Positions 6,871-12,118 of a DNA stretch of 12,118 nucleotides are shown here, in pieces. The DNA comes from JBOGDS01 sp050743075. Lineage in GTDB: Bacteria; Actinomycetota; Actinomycetes; Jiangellales; Jiangellaceae. Position 1 is the first letter of the stretch; each line of letters starts with the position of its first letter. The notes beneath the pieces were generated by a model. That model worked only from the letters and a program-made list of their open reading frames with translations. It searched no databases and had not been told where the DNA came from. The stretch spans positions 1-12,118 of the forward strand of contig JBOGDS010000098.1 of NCBI GenBank assembly GCA_050743075.1, written 5' to 3'. The position numbers and the translations under genes were made by a program.

Positions 6871-6908
6871 CGGTCGAAATCCGTGACAGTTGGCGGTGGG
6901 GAGGGCGC

Positions 6909-7451
6909 ATGGACGGCCAAACGTCTCCCGATGACGTGGCCCACACCTGGCGGACCGGACGAACGGCCCGCGACCTCGACGACGTCGACCGCCGCATCCT
7001 TGCGCAGCTGACCCGCGAGGGGCGGATCTCGATCCGCACGCTCGCCGAACGGGTGCACGTCTCCCGTGCGAACGCGTACGCGCGGGTGGACCGGTTGCTG
7101 CGCGACGGCGTGATCACCGGCTTCGCCGCGCAGGTCGACCCGGAGCGCGCCGGACTGGGCACCAGCGCGTACGTGCTGCTCACGATCCAGCAGAACACCT
7201 GGCGCGAGGTCGCGGCGGCGCTGAGTGCCTTGCCATACGTCGAACACTTCGCGCTCGTCGGAGGAGACTTCGACGTGCTAGCGCTGGTGCGGGCACCGAA
7301 CAACGCCGAGTTGCGCCACGTGGTGCTGGAGCGGATCCAGGACGTTCCGGGCGTCCGCGGCACCCGAACCTGGCTGGTGTTCGACGAACACGAGGGTCGC
7401 GGCGTGGGCTGGAGCTGGGGCGCGCCCGCTCAGGCGTCGAACCGACCATAG
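6909..7451 (+). CDS. Lrp/AsnC-family transcriptional regulator, probable bkd regulator
   Basis: A 180-residue Lrp/AsnC regulator. A 20-residue N-terminal tail leads into a winged helix-turn-helix (22-80: LDDVDRRILAQL, ISIRTLAERVHVSRANAYARVDRL, GVITGFAAQVD), followed by a RAM ligand-binding domain (about 90-165) containing VGGDFDVLALVRA. These proteins form octamers and respond to amino acids. The ATG at 6909 is preceded by GGGGAGGG at a good distance. It is divergent from bkdABC; in Pseudomonas putida the Lrp-family BkdR sits next to and activates its bkd operon, so control by branched-chain amino acids or their oxoacids is a fair inference. The tail end GWSWGAPAQASNRP is unusual. The last 22 bases overlap the end of the convergent toroid gene. 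Confidence 0.9.
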   Translation: MDGQTSPDDVAHTWRTGRTARDLDDVDRRILAQLTREGRISIRTLAERVHVSRANAYARVDRLLRDGVITGFAAQVDPERAGLGTSAYVLLTIQQNTWREVAAALSALPYVEHFALVGGDFDVLALVRAPNNAELRHVVLERIQDVPGVRGTRTWLVFDEHEGRGVGWSWGAPAQASNRP

Positions 7452-8317
7452 GCGCGCAGGGTCTTCAGCCGTGCCACGGTCATGAACCCGCCCCACTCAT
7501 GCCGCACGACCGGTGTCCATGCCGGCCAGTTGAACGACCACGAACCGTCGTCGGACTGTGTCTCGACCAGGGTGTCCAGGTGGACGTCGATGACGTCGTC
7601 GGCGAACAGCTGCCGGCCGAACCCGTCCGGCTCCGGCGCGAAGTCGAGAGGGAAGTGCACGTCACCCGGCGCATGCGGGTCGCGTTCCACATGCAGGGCG
7701 ATCAGTGGGGCCAGCCGGTCGAATGCTGCCGTTGCCCGCGCACGGTCGGGCACGTGGTCGAGGAACGGCAGGATCGCGCGCGCTTCGTAGGGACTCGTCT
7801 CGGTCAGCGTGTCGATGCGCTCCCAGCAGAAGCGGGTCGCGGGTTCGACGAACGCGTGCGCGACGCGATGCTTGTACAAGAGGGCGGCGACCGGTCCGGT
7901 GGGGATGAGGTGGCCGGGAGGGTCGTCTGGTGTCTGCCACCACGGCGCGGCCGGTGCGGAACGCACAGACGGGAGCACGAACGGCACCCCGCCGTCGGGG
8001 GCACTGACGCGCAACAGGAAGTCACCGGCAGCCTGCACGAGCGGTCCGTCGAAGGGTTCGGCGTCGGTGGTGGACTCGTCGAGTACGTGGAGTGCCACCT
8101 CGACGGGCTCGGGTTGGCTGCCGGCGCCGCGCAGGTCCGGTTCGAGTGCGTTGCCGAAGCCGCCGTCGTCGTTGCCGTACGCCCGCAGGGCGCGTCGCAC
8201 CGCCGTCGGCGACCCCTCCCGGAACAGGAACGCGAACCGGAGGCGGTCGATCAGCCGTCCTGCCCGCAACAGGTACTGCTCTGCCGCATCCAGGGCTTCG
8301 GGGGTCACGGTTCTCAT
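7430..8317 (-). CDS. Uncharacterised protein with terpenoid-cyclase-like alpha/alpha-toroid repeats
   Basis: A 295-residue protein I cannot assign to a defined function. It has QW-like repeat hints of the prenyltransferase/squalene-cyclase toroid fold: GNDDGGFGNALEPD near 48-61 and QSDDGSW at 254-260, which fits Q-x3-G-x-W, followed by NWPAW. Trp and Phe are common (PWWQ, FCWE, HEWGGF). No DxDD or DCTAE catalytic motif of true cyclases is seen, and there is no signal peptide. It may be a carbohydrate- or lipid-binding enzyme, or a scaffold on the same fold. The ATG at 8317 follows GGGTGGG weakly and lies 11 bp after the hydrolase stop, so the two form one operon. The C-terminal 22 bases overlap the convergent lrp gene (7430-7451). 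Confidence 0.8.
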   Translation of the reverse strand: MRTVTPEALDAAEQYLLRAGRLIDRLRFAFLFREGSPTAVRRALRAYGNDDGGFGNALEPDLRGAGSQPEPVEVALHVLDESTTDAEPFDGPLVQAAGDFLLRVSAPDGGVPFVLPSVRSAPAAPWWQTPDDPPGHLIPTGPVAALLYKHRVAHAFVEPATRFCWERIDTLTETSPYEARAILPFLDHVPDRARATAAFDRLAPLIALHVERDPHAPGDVHFPLDFAPEPDGFGRQLFADDVIDVHLDTLVETQSDDGSWSFNWPAWTPVVRHEWGGFMTVARLKTLRAYGRFDA

Positions 8318-8328
8318 GCCAGCCCACC

Positions 8329-9123
8329 CTAGAGCGCTGGGCTGCGTCCTTCTTGAACGAATTGGACGGCACCCAGCACGGCGGGCCAGGCAGGGGCGCG
8401 GGGGTCGATGAGCCCGAAGTGCTCCACGCCGGGGAGGATCCGTAGGCCGGCACCCGCATGGGCGGCGTAGCGCTCGGAGAGGTCGGTAGGCACCTCTACG
8501 TCCGCACTGCCGTGGACGACGACGACGGGCAGCTCGGGCGGGGGAAGCCGGCATGGATCCGCCGCGTCGTACCGGTCCGGAAGGTCGTCCGGGCCGCCAC
8601 CGAGCAGGGCCGCGACGGCGCCGCCGTCGAGGTCGAGGCGGTGGGCCTCGGCGAGGTCGGCCACCGGCGCCAACGCCACCACGCCCAGATAGGGGCCCGG
8701 CAGGCCCCGCGCAGCGCACCACAGGGCCAGCTGGCCTCCGGCCGAGTGTCCGACGAGGACGACGTGGTCGGCGTCGACGCCGAGATCGGCGGCGAGACGC
8801 GGCAACCTCCCCAGAGCGAGCGCCACGTCGTCGAATGTCGCCGGCCAGCCGCCGCCGTCGCCGGTTCGCGCGTACTCCGGCATGACGACCGCGTACCCGG
8901 CGTCGACGAGCCCGTCGGCCATCGGTCGTGTGTGCACCCGGTCGTAGACGCTGCGCCAGAACCCGCCATGGAGGAGCACGACGAGCGTCGCCGGCGCGTC
9001 GGGGGCGGCCGGCAGGCGCACATCGGCTACCTGGTCTGCCCCCGGGCCGTACGCCACGACGACATCTGGCGGTGACGCGCGACGCCTCAGCACGTCCCGC
9101 GGGTCGCCCACGAGCCCGATCAT
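8329..9123 (-). CDS. Alpha/beta hydrolase (arylformamidase / esterase-like)
   Basis: A 264-residue alpha/beta-hydrolase. Visible are the oxyanion-hole motif LLHGGFWRSVYD (50-61), the nucleophile elbow GHSAGG (125-130, Ser127), a catalytic Asp in GSADVEVP (Asp208), and a catalytic His in VEHFGLID (His235), giving a complete triad. There is no signal peptide or lipobox, so it is probably cytosolic. HGGFW plus GHSAGG resembles kynurenine formamidases (HGGYW) and carboxylesterases of the BD-FAE group; no tryptophan-catabolism gene is nearby, so the substrate is open. The ATG at 9123 starts the conserved region; upstream in-frame sequence antisense to DUF4177 is rejected. The gene is divergent from DUF4177 with only 24 bp between, and is followed 11 bp later by the toroid gene. 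Confidence 0.85.
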   Translation of the reverse strand: MIGLVGDPRDVLRRRASPPDVVVAYGPGADQVADVRLPAAPDAPATLVVLLHGGFWRSVYDRVHTRPMADGLVDAGYAVVMPEYARTGDGGGWPATFDDVALALGRLPRLAADLGVDADHVVLVGHSAGGQLALWCAARGLPGPYLGVVALAPVADLAEAHRLDLDGGAVAALLGGGPDDLPDRYDAADPCRLPPPELPVVVVHGSADVEVPTDLSERYAAHAGAGLRILPGVEHFGLIDPRAPAWPAVLGAVQFVQEGRSPAL

Positions 9124-9134
9124 CGCAGCGCCAG

Positions 9135-9147
9135 TAGGCTCCCGGCC
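9135..9147 (+). promoter_or_regulatory. Probable leaderless promoter of the DUF4177 operon
   Basis: TAGGCT at 9135-9140 fits the actinobacterial -10 pattern TAnnnT. It is followed by exactly 7 nt and then the ATG at 9148, with no Shine-Dalgarno between. This is the spacing expected when transcription starts at the A of ATG. The -35 region would lie across the start of the divergent hydrolase gene and shows no consensus box. Confidence 0.45.
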
Positions 9148-9306
9148 ATGGCGAAGTGGGAGTACGCGACCGTGCCGCTGCTGGTGCATGCGACAAAGCA
9201 GATTCTGGACAACTGGGGTGACGACGGGTGGGAGCTCGTCCAGGTGGTCCCCGGGCCCAACCCGGAGAACGTCGTCGCCTACCTGAAGAGAGAGAAGGGC
9301 GAGTGA
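9148..9306 (+). CDS. DUF4177 family small protein
   Basis: A 52-residue protein, MAKWEYATVPLL...KREKGE, with the DUF4177 pattern: KWEYATVPL at the start, a central DNWGDDGWELVQVV segment (21-34) and a final strand ENVVAYLKRE. Proteins of this size and pattern are a conserved actinobacterial feature immediately before a RidA gene, next to the ArsA-like ATPase genes; their function is unknown. The predicted fold is a small beta-alpha-beta unit with no catalytic signature. The start at 9148 is fixed by the conserved MAKWEY and by a likely leaderless promoter. The stop overlaps the next start (GTGA, 9303-9306), so it is translationally coupled to ridA. Confidence 0.88.
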   Translation: MAKWEYATVPLLVHATKQILDNWGDDGWELVQVVPGPNPENVVAYLKREKGE

Positions 9307-9761
9307 CACCAGAAGAGCGGCTGGCCGAGCTGGGCCTCGAGCTGCCGGCCGTTGCCACGCCGGTGGCGGCGTACGTGCCGGCCGTGCGGACCGGGTCGCA
9401 CGTGTACACGTCCGGGCAGATCCCGCTGCGCGACGGCGAGCTGATGCGCACGGGCAAGGTCGGGTCCGAGGTGAGCCCCGAGGAGGCCCACGAGTGCGCG
9501 CGGCAGTGCGCGCTGAACGCGCTGGCCGCGGTAGGCGCCCAGGTGGGTGACCTCTCGGCGGTCACCCGGGTCGTCAAGGTGGTCGGGTTCGTGGCGTCCG
9601 CGCCGTCCTTCACCGGCCAGCCGCAGGTCGTCAACGGCGCCAGCGAGCTGCTCGGTCAGGTCTTCGGTGCCGCCGGTCAGCATGCGCGCAGCGCGGTCGG
9701 CGTCGCCGTCCTCCCGCTGGACGCGCCGGTCGAGGTCGAGCTGGTCGTCGAGGTCGGCTGA
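9303..9761 (+). CDS. RidA/YjgF/UK114-family protein
   Basis: A 152-residue RidA-superfamily protein. RidA proper is a trimeric enamine/imine deaminase that clears reactive 2-aminoacrylate. Family features are VRTGSHVYTSGQIPLRDGEL (28-47), the ECARQCALNALAAV helix (64-77), and RSAVGVAVLPLDAPVEVELVVEV at the end, with conserved Arg129 and Glu145. This is the longer (about 150-residue) subgroup with an N-terminal EERLAELGLELP extension, as in the gene beside mycobacterial whiB4/ATPase genes; whether that subgroup has deaminase activity is uncertain. The GTG at 9303 overlaps the DUF4177 stop, with AGAGAAGGG just upstream as ribosome binding site. Nudix follows 20 bp downstream. Confidence 0.9.
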   Translation: MTPEERLAELGLELPAVATPVAAYVPAVRTGSHVYTSGQIPLRDGELMRTGKVGSEVSPEEAHECARQCALNALAAVGAQVGDLSAVTRVVKVVGFVASAPSFTGQPQVVNGASELLGQVFGAAGQHARSAVGVAVLPLDAPVEVELVVEVG

Positions 9762-9781
9762 CCGGCTTGCTGGCGCACCGC

Positions 9782-10630
9782 ATGCTGCCGCCCGCGCTCG
9801 CCGACCGGGCCCGGGAGTTCCTCACGGGCAACGTCGTCGAGGTCGCTCCGCGGCCGGCTGCGACCGTGCTGCTGCTGCGGGACGGGTCCGCTGGCTTGGA
9901 GGTCTACGTGCTCCGACGGCGGACCAGCATGACGTTCGCCGCTGGCATGCACGCCTTCCCCGGTGGTGCCGTCGACCCGCGCGACGTGCAGGACGAGTCG
10001 CTGCGCTGGCGCGGTCCGTCGACGGCGCACTGGGCGCGGCGGCTCGGCGTACCGGAGCCGGCAGCCCGCGGGTTCGTCTGTGCCGCCGTGCGGGAGACGT
10101 TCGAGGAGTCCGGCGTGTTGCTGGCCTCGGCGACCACCGATGATCCGGTCGCGCCGACGGGACCGCAGTGGGACATGGACCGGCTGGCCCTCGTCGCCCG
10201 TGACCTGGCGCTCTCGGACCTGCTGGAAGGGCGGGGCCTCGAGCTTCGGTCGGACCTGCTCGCGCCGTGGGCGCATTGGGTGACGCCACGGTTCGAGCCG
10301 CGTCGCTACGACACGTGGTTCTTCCTCGCCGAGCCTCCGGCCGGCCAGGAGGCACGTGACGTGTCGGGCGAGGCCGACCGGGCGGTCTGGGTGCGTCCTG
10401 GCGATGCGGTCGCGGCTGCCGAGGCAGGGGAGGTGGCGATGCTGCCGCCCACGTTCGTCGTGCTCGAGGAGCTCGCGGCGTACGGATCGACGGGCGACGC
10501 GATGGCCGCGTCCGCCGGCCGGTCGCTCGCGACGGTCATGCCCGGCTGGGTCGACCACGGCGACAAGGTACGGTTCGTGCTGCCCGGCGATCCTGCCTTT
10601 CCCGGCGACGATCCGGGCGGGCCGGCGTGA
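9782..10630 (+). CDS. Nudix hydrolase with split Nudix box (NUDT19-like)
   Basis: A 282-residue Nudix-family protein. Nudix enzymes hydrolyse nucleoside diphosphates linked to another group. The start of the box is FPGGAV (59-64) and its catalytic end is AAVRETFEESGVLL (about 101-114, with Arg104, Glu105, Glu108, Glu109). Between them lies an insertion of about 35-40 residues rich in Asp, Trp and Arg. This split arrangement resembles the NUDT19/RP2 group, known for CoA diphosphatase activity, so CoA or acyl-CoA is a possible substrate. The C-terminal half (WAHWVTPRFEPRRYDTWFFL, then a helical tail) is also like that group. The start at 9782 (ATG) is tentative; TTG at 9767 is in frame and neither has a strong Shine-Dalgarno. 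The stop overlaps the MBL start (GTGA, 10627-10630). Confidence 0.85.
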   Translation: MLPPALADRAREFLTGNVVEVAPRPAATVLLLRDGSAGLEVYVLRRRTSMTFAAGMHAFPGGAVDPRDVQDESLRWRGPSTAHWARRLGVPEPAARGFVCAAVRETFEESGVLLASATTDDPVAPTGPQWDMDRLALVARDLALSDLLEGRGLELRSDLLAPWAHWVTPRFEPRRYDTWFFLAEPPAGQEARDVSGEADRAVWVRPGDAVAAAEAGEVAMLPPTFVVLEELAAYGSTGDAMAASAGRSLATVMPGWVDHGDKVRFVLPGDPAFPGDDPGGPA

Positions 10631-11388
10631 GTCTCCCGTCGTGGTGCCGGTTGGTGCGGGCGGACAACCCGAGCCCGATGACGCTGGACGGCACCAACAC
10701 CTATGTGCTGAGCACCGCTGCCGGGAACGTCGTCGTCGACCCGGGGCCGCTGATCGACGACCACATCGAGGCGGCCGCCGCGCTCGGGCCGGTTGCCGTC
10801 ACGCTGCTCACGCACGGGCATCTGGACCACTGCGAGGCATCCGGGCGCTTCCACGAGATCACCGCAGCGCCGGTCCTGGCCCTCGATCCCGCGCTGTGCC
10901 TCGGCGGCGGCGACCCGCTGCGTGCGGACGGCGGTCACGTCGAGGTCCCCGGCCTGCAGATCCGGGTGCTGCTCACGCCTGGGCACACGGCCGACTCCGT
11001 CTGCTTCGACGTCACGGGCGGCGACGAGCGCGCCGTTCTCACCGGCGACACCATCCTGGGCCGCGGCTCCACCGTCGTCGCGCATCCCGACGGACGGCTG
11101 GGTCCCTACCTGGACTCGCTCACCCGCCTGCAGGCGTTCAGCGGCGTGCCGCTCCTACCGGGCCACGGACCGGTCCGGGCGGACACCGGTGCCCTCGCCG
11201 GTGAGTACCTCGCGCACCGCCGTGAGCGCCTGACCCAGGTGCGCTCCGCCCTGGCGGCCGGAGCGCGAACGCCGGGGGACGTCGTGGAGATCGTGTACCC
11301 CGACGTCGACCGGTCGCTGTGGCCCGCGGCCGAACAGTCCGTGCGCGCCCAGCTCGACTACCTCGCCGCGGGGGAAGATGGCGGGTAG
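10627..11388 (+). CDS. Metallo-beta-lactamase-fold hydrolase (LACTB2-like)
   Basis: A 253-residue MBL-fold protein with a full metal-binding set: THGHLDH (His63, His65, Asp67, His68), His120 (TPGHTADS), Asp141 (TGDTILG) and His180 (LPGHGP). The N-terminus NPSPMTLDGTNTYVL (14-28) and the C-terminal winged-helix-like tail (about 195-250, EIVYPDVDRSLWPAAEQSV) are typical of the LACTB2/Rv3677c group, whose human member is an endoribonuclease. It is a two-metal hydrolase, but not a beta-lactamase by context, as there is no signal peptide. The GTG start overlaps the Nudix stop. It is the last gene of a four-gene operon and converges on the PIN-toxin gene with a 16-bp gap. Confidence 0.9.
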   Translation: MSLPSWCRLVRADNPSPMTLDGTNTYVLSTAAGNVVVDPGPLIDDHIEAAAALGPVAVTLLTHGHLDHCEASGRFHEITAAPVLALDPALCLGGGDPLRADGGHVEVPGLQIRVLLTPGHTADSVCFDVTGGDERAVLTGDTILGRGSTVVAHPDGRLGPYLDSLTRLQAFSGVPLLPGHGPVRADTGALAGEYLAHRRERLTQVRSALAAGARTPGDVVEIVYPDVDRSLWPAAEQSVRAQLDYLAAGEDGG

Positions 11389-11404
11389 GCCGCTCATGCA
11401 GGCT

Positions 11405-11821
11405 TCAGGTCGATGCCCGCATCTCGATGAATCCTGCCGCCGCGAAATCCTGGTCGAACGCGAGGGCTTCGTGCATGCGCCGATCACGCATGGCGCGGAA
11501 ACTGGTCGCATCAACGAAGGAGTAGACGCGCTCATCGTGCTTGCGCAGCCACTCCCATGCGGCCCCTTCCTGTTCCGCGGTGACCCTGTGCACCACCAGG
11601 CGGCCGTTGTCGGTGAGGGCAGCCACCCGATCGAGAAACGCGAGGGCGCTGCGGTGGTTGTCCTTACGCCGGAGGAATGTCCATGACTCTCCCACGACCA
11701 GGTTGGTCGTCAACACCTGTTCGGTCTGCCCAAGGCCGGCAAGCATCCCGAGCGCAGCCTGATGCCGGGCATCACCGGGCAACGCCCAGGCAACCCACCA
11801 GCTGGTGTCGGCGAACTTCAC
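11405..11821 (-). CDS. PIN-domain ribonuclease toxin of a second VapBC-like pair
   Basis: A 138-residue PIN-domain protein, second gene of a minus-strand toxin-antitoxin pair. Acidic catalytic residues are present: Asp5 (FADTSWW), Glu45 (VVGESWTFL), Asp104 (SFVDATSF), and Asp123/Asp125 (AFDQDFAAAGF). The VDATSF and FDQDF motifs mark this as a different VapC subgroup from the toxin at 2948-3376, so the two pairs look unrelated by recent duplication. The GTG at 11821 overlaps the antitoxin stop (GTGA, 11818-11821). The gene appears intact. The RNA target is unknown. Confidence 0.87.
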   Translation of the reverse strand: MKFADTSWWVAWALPGDARHQAALGMLAGLGQTEQVLTTNLVVGESWTFLRRKDNHRSALAFLDRVAALTDNGRLVVHRVTAEQEGAAWEWLRKHDERVYSFVDATSFRAMRDRRMHEALAFDQDFAAAGFIEMRAST

Positions 11822-12048
11822 GACCAGTAGACGGTCCGGTCGATCTCACCGGGCTCAACGCGGAGATCATCCGAGCCGAAGCCGGCCAGCGAGCGCCAGA
11901 GGTCCGACTCGGGCTCGTCGACGGAGTCCGGGAGGACCGCTGCGAGACCGTGGCGAATCAGTTCGGACTTGGAGATCCCGCGCCGACGAGCCTCGGCGGC
12001 GGCTCGCTGGTCGAGGTCTTCCGGGATCGTGACCGCGATAGTCCTCAC
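11818..12048 (-). CDS. Ribbon-helix-helix antitoxin
   Basis: A 76-residue protein starting MRTIAVTIPEDLDQRAAAEA (GTG start), then RRRGISKSELIRHGLAAVL: a ribbon-helix-helix (CopG/Arc-like) DNA-binding domain in about residues 1-40. The acidic C-terminal half (PDSVDEPESDLWRSLAGFGSDDLRVEPGEID) would bind and silence the PIN toxin encoded next. The start is set by the conserved MRTIAVTIP; no upstream in-frame start is available, since an ATG further upstream runs straight into a stop. There is no Shine-Dalgarno. A likely leaderless promoter lies immediately upstream. The antitoxin is translationally coupled to the toxin. Confidence 0.85.
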   Translation of the reverse strand: MRTIAVTIPEDLDQRAAAEARRRGISKSELIRHGLAAVLPDSVDEPESDLWRSLAGFGSDDLRVEPGEIDRTVYWS

Positions 12049-12056
12049 GCCCGAAA

Positions 12057-12090
12057 AGTCTACATGCTCTCCGCTACGCTGACTATATAG
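12057..12090 (-). promoter_or_regulatory. Promoter and AT-rich operator candidate for the second toxin-antitoxin pair
   Basis: On the minus strand TAGTCA (12085-12080) and TAGACT (12062-12057) are separated by 17 bp, each matching four of six positions of the -35 and -10 consensus. The -10 is followed by 8 nt and then the GTG at 12048, consistent with a leaderless transcript. An 8-bp palindrome, CTATATAG (12083-12090), overlaps the -35. It stands out as AT-rich in this GC-rich DNA and is a natural candidate for ribbon-helix-helix antitoxin binding. Confidence 0.5.
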
Positions 12091-12118
12091 CCCGGTCCCC
12101 TGGAGTTCGGCGCCCGCT

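Noticed and set aside
5718..6908. Upstream extension of the lrp frame across bkdA
   Set aside because: The Lrp domain starts at 6909 with a good ribosome site; the extension is antisense to bkdA.
8318..9634. Upstream extension of the toroid frame to a 734-residue protein
   Set aside because: It would run out of frame through the hydrolase gene and antisense to DUF4177/ridA; the extension is Arg/Pro-rich noise.

Overview
The window is high-GC bacterial DNA, roughly 70% G+C by eye, with GTG starts, tight stop/start overlaps and probable leaderless promoters. A WblA/WhiB4-type WhiB protein, a paired Get3/ArsA-like ATPase operon and a DUF4177-RidA-Nudix-MBL operon all point to Actinomycetota. 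The order or genus cannot be read from the sequence. No tRNA, rRNA, CRISPR array, transposase or phage gene was seen.

Layout. Bases 1-239 are non-coding leader with a terminator-like hairpin upstream of wblA/whiB4 (240-533, +). Convergent to wblA is a two-gene operon of ArsA/Get3-like ATPases (bagB 543-1673 and bagA 1670-2674, both -). Next comes an AbrB-type vapBC toxin-antitoxin pair (2706-3376, +). It is followed by a branched-chain 2-oxoacid dehydrogenase operon read on the minus strand (bkdA E1-alpha, bkdB E1-beta, bkdC E2; 6788 down to 3392). An Lrp/AsnC regulator (6909-7451, +) is divergent from that operon. A minus-strand pair follows: an alpha/beta hydrolase (8329-9123) and an uncharacterised alpha/alpha-toroid-like protein (7430-8317). 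The plus-strand DUF4177-ridA-nudix-MBL operon (9148-11388) is tightly packed. A second, unrelated toxin-antitoxin pair (ribbon-helix-helix antitoxin plus PIN toxin, 11405-12048, -) closes the window.

Context. In Mycobacterium tuberculosis, as I recall it, whiB4 (Rv3681c), Rv3680/Rv3679 and then the RidA and MBL genes (Rv3678c, Rv3677c) lie next to each other. Here that block is split. About 6.5 kb carrying vapBC, bkdABC-lrp and the hydrolase/toroid pair lies between the ATPase operon and DUF4177. A second toxin-antitoxin pair sits where I would expect crp/nth. The window therefore reads as a conserved core with accessory modules placed at its seams.

Function. WblA is an iron-sulfur redox-sensing regulator. 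The two ATPases have complementary incomplete nucleotide sites and probably act as a heterodimer. BkdABC oxidises branched-chain 2-oxoacids to acyl-CoA primers, probably under the adjacent Lrp regulator. Its E3 subunit is not in the window. The RidA/Nudix/MBL operon looks like metabolite or RNA housekeeping.
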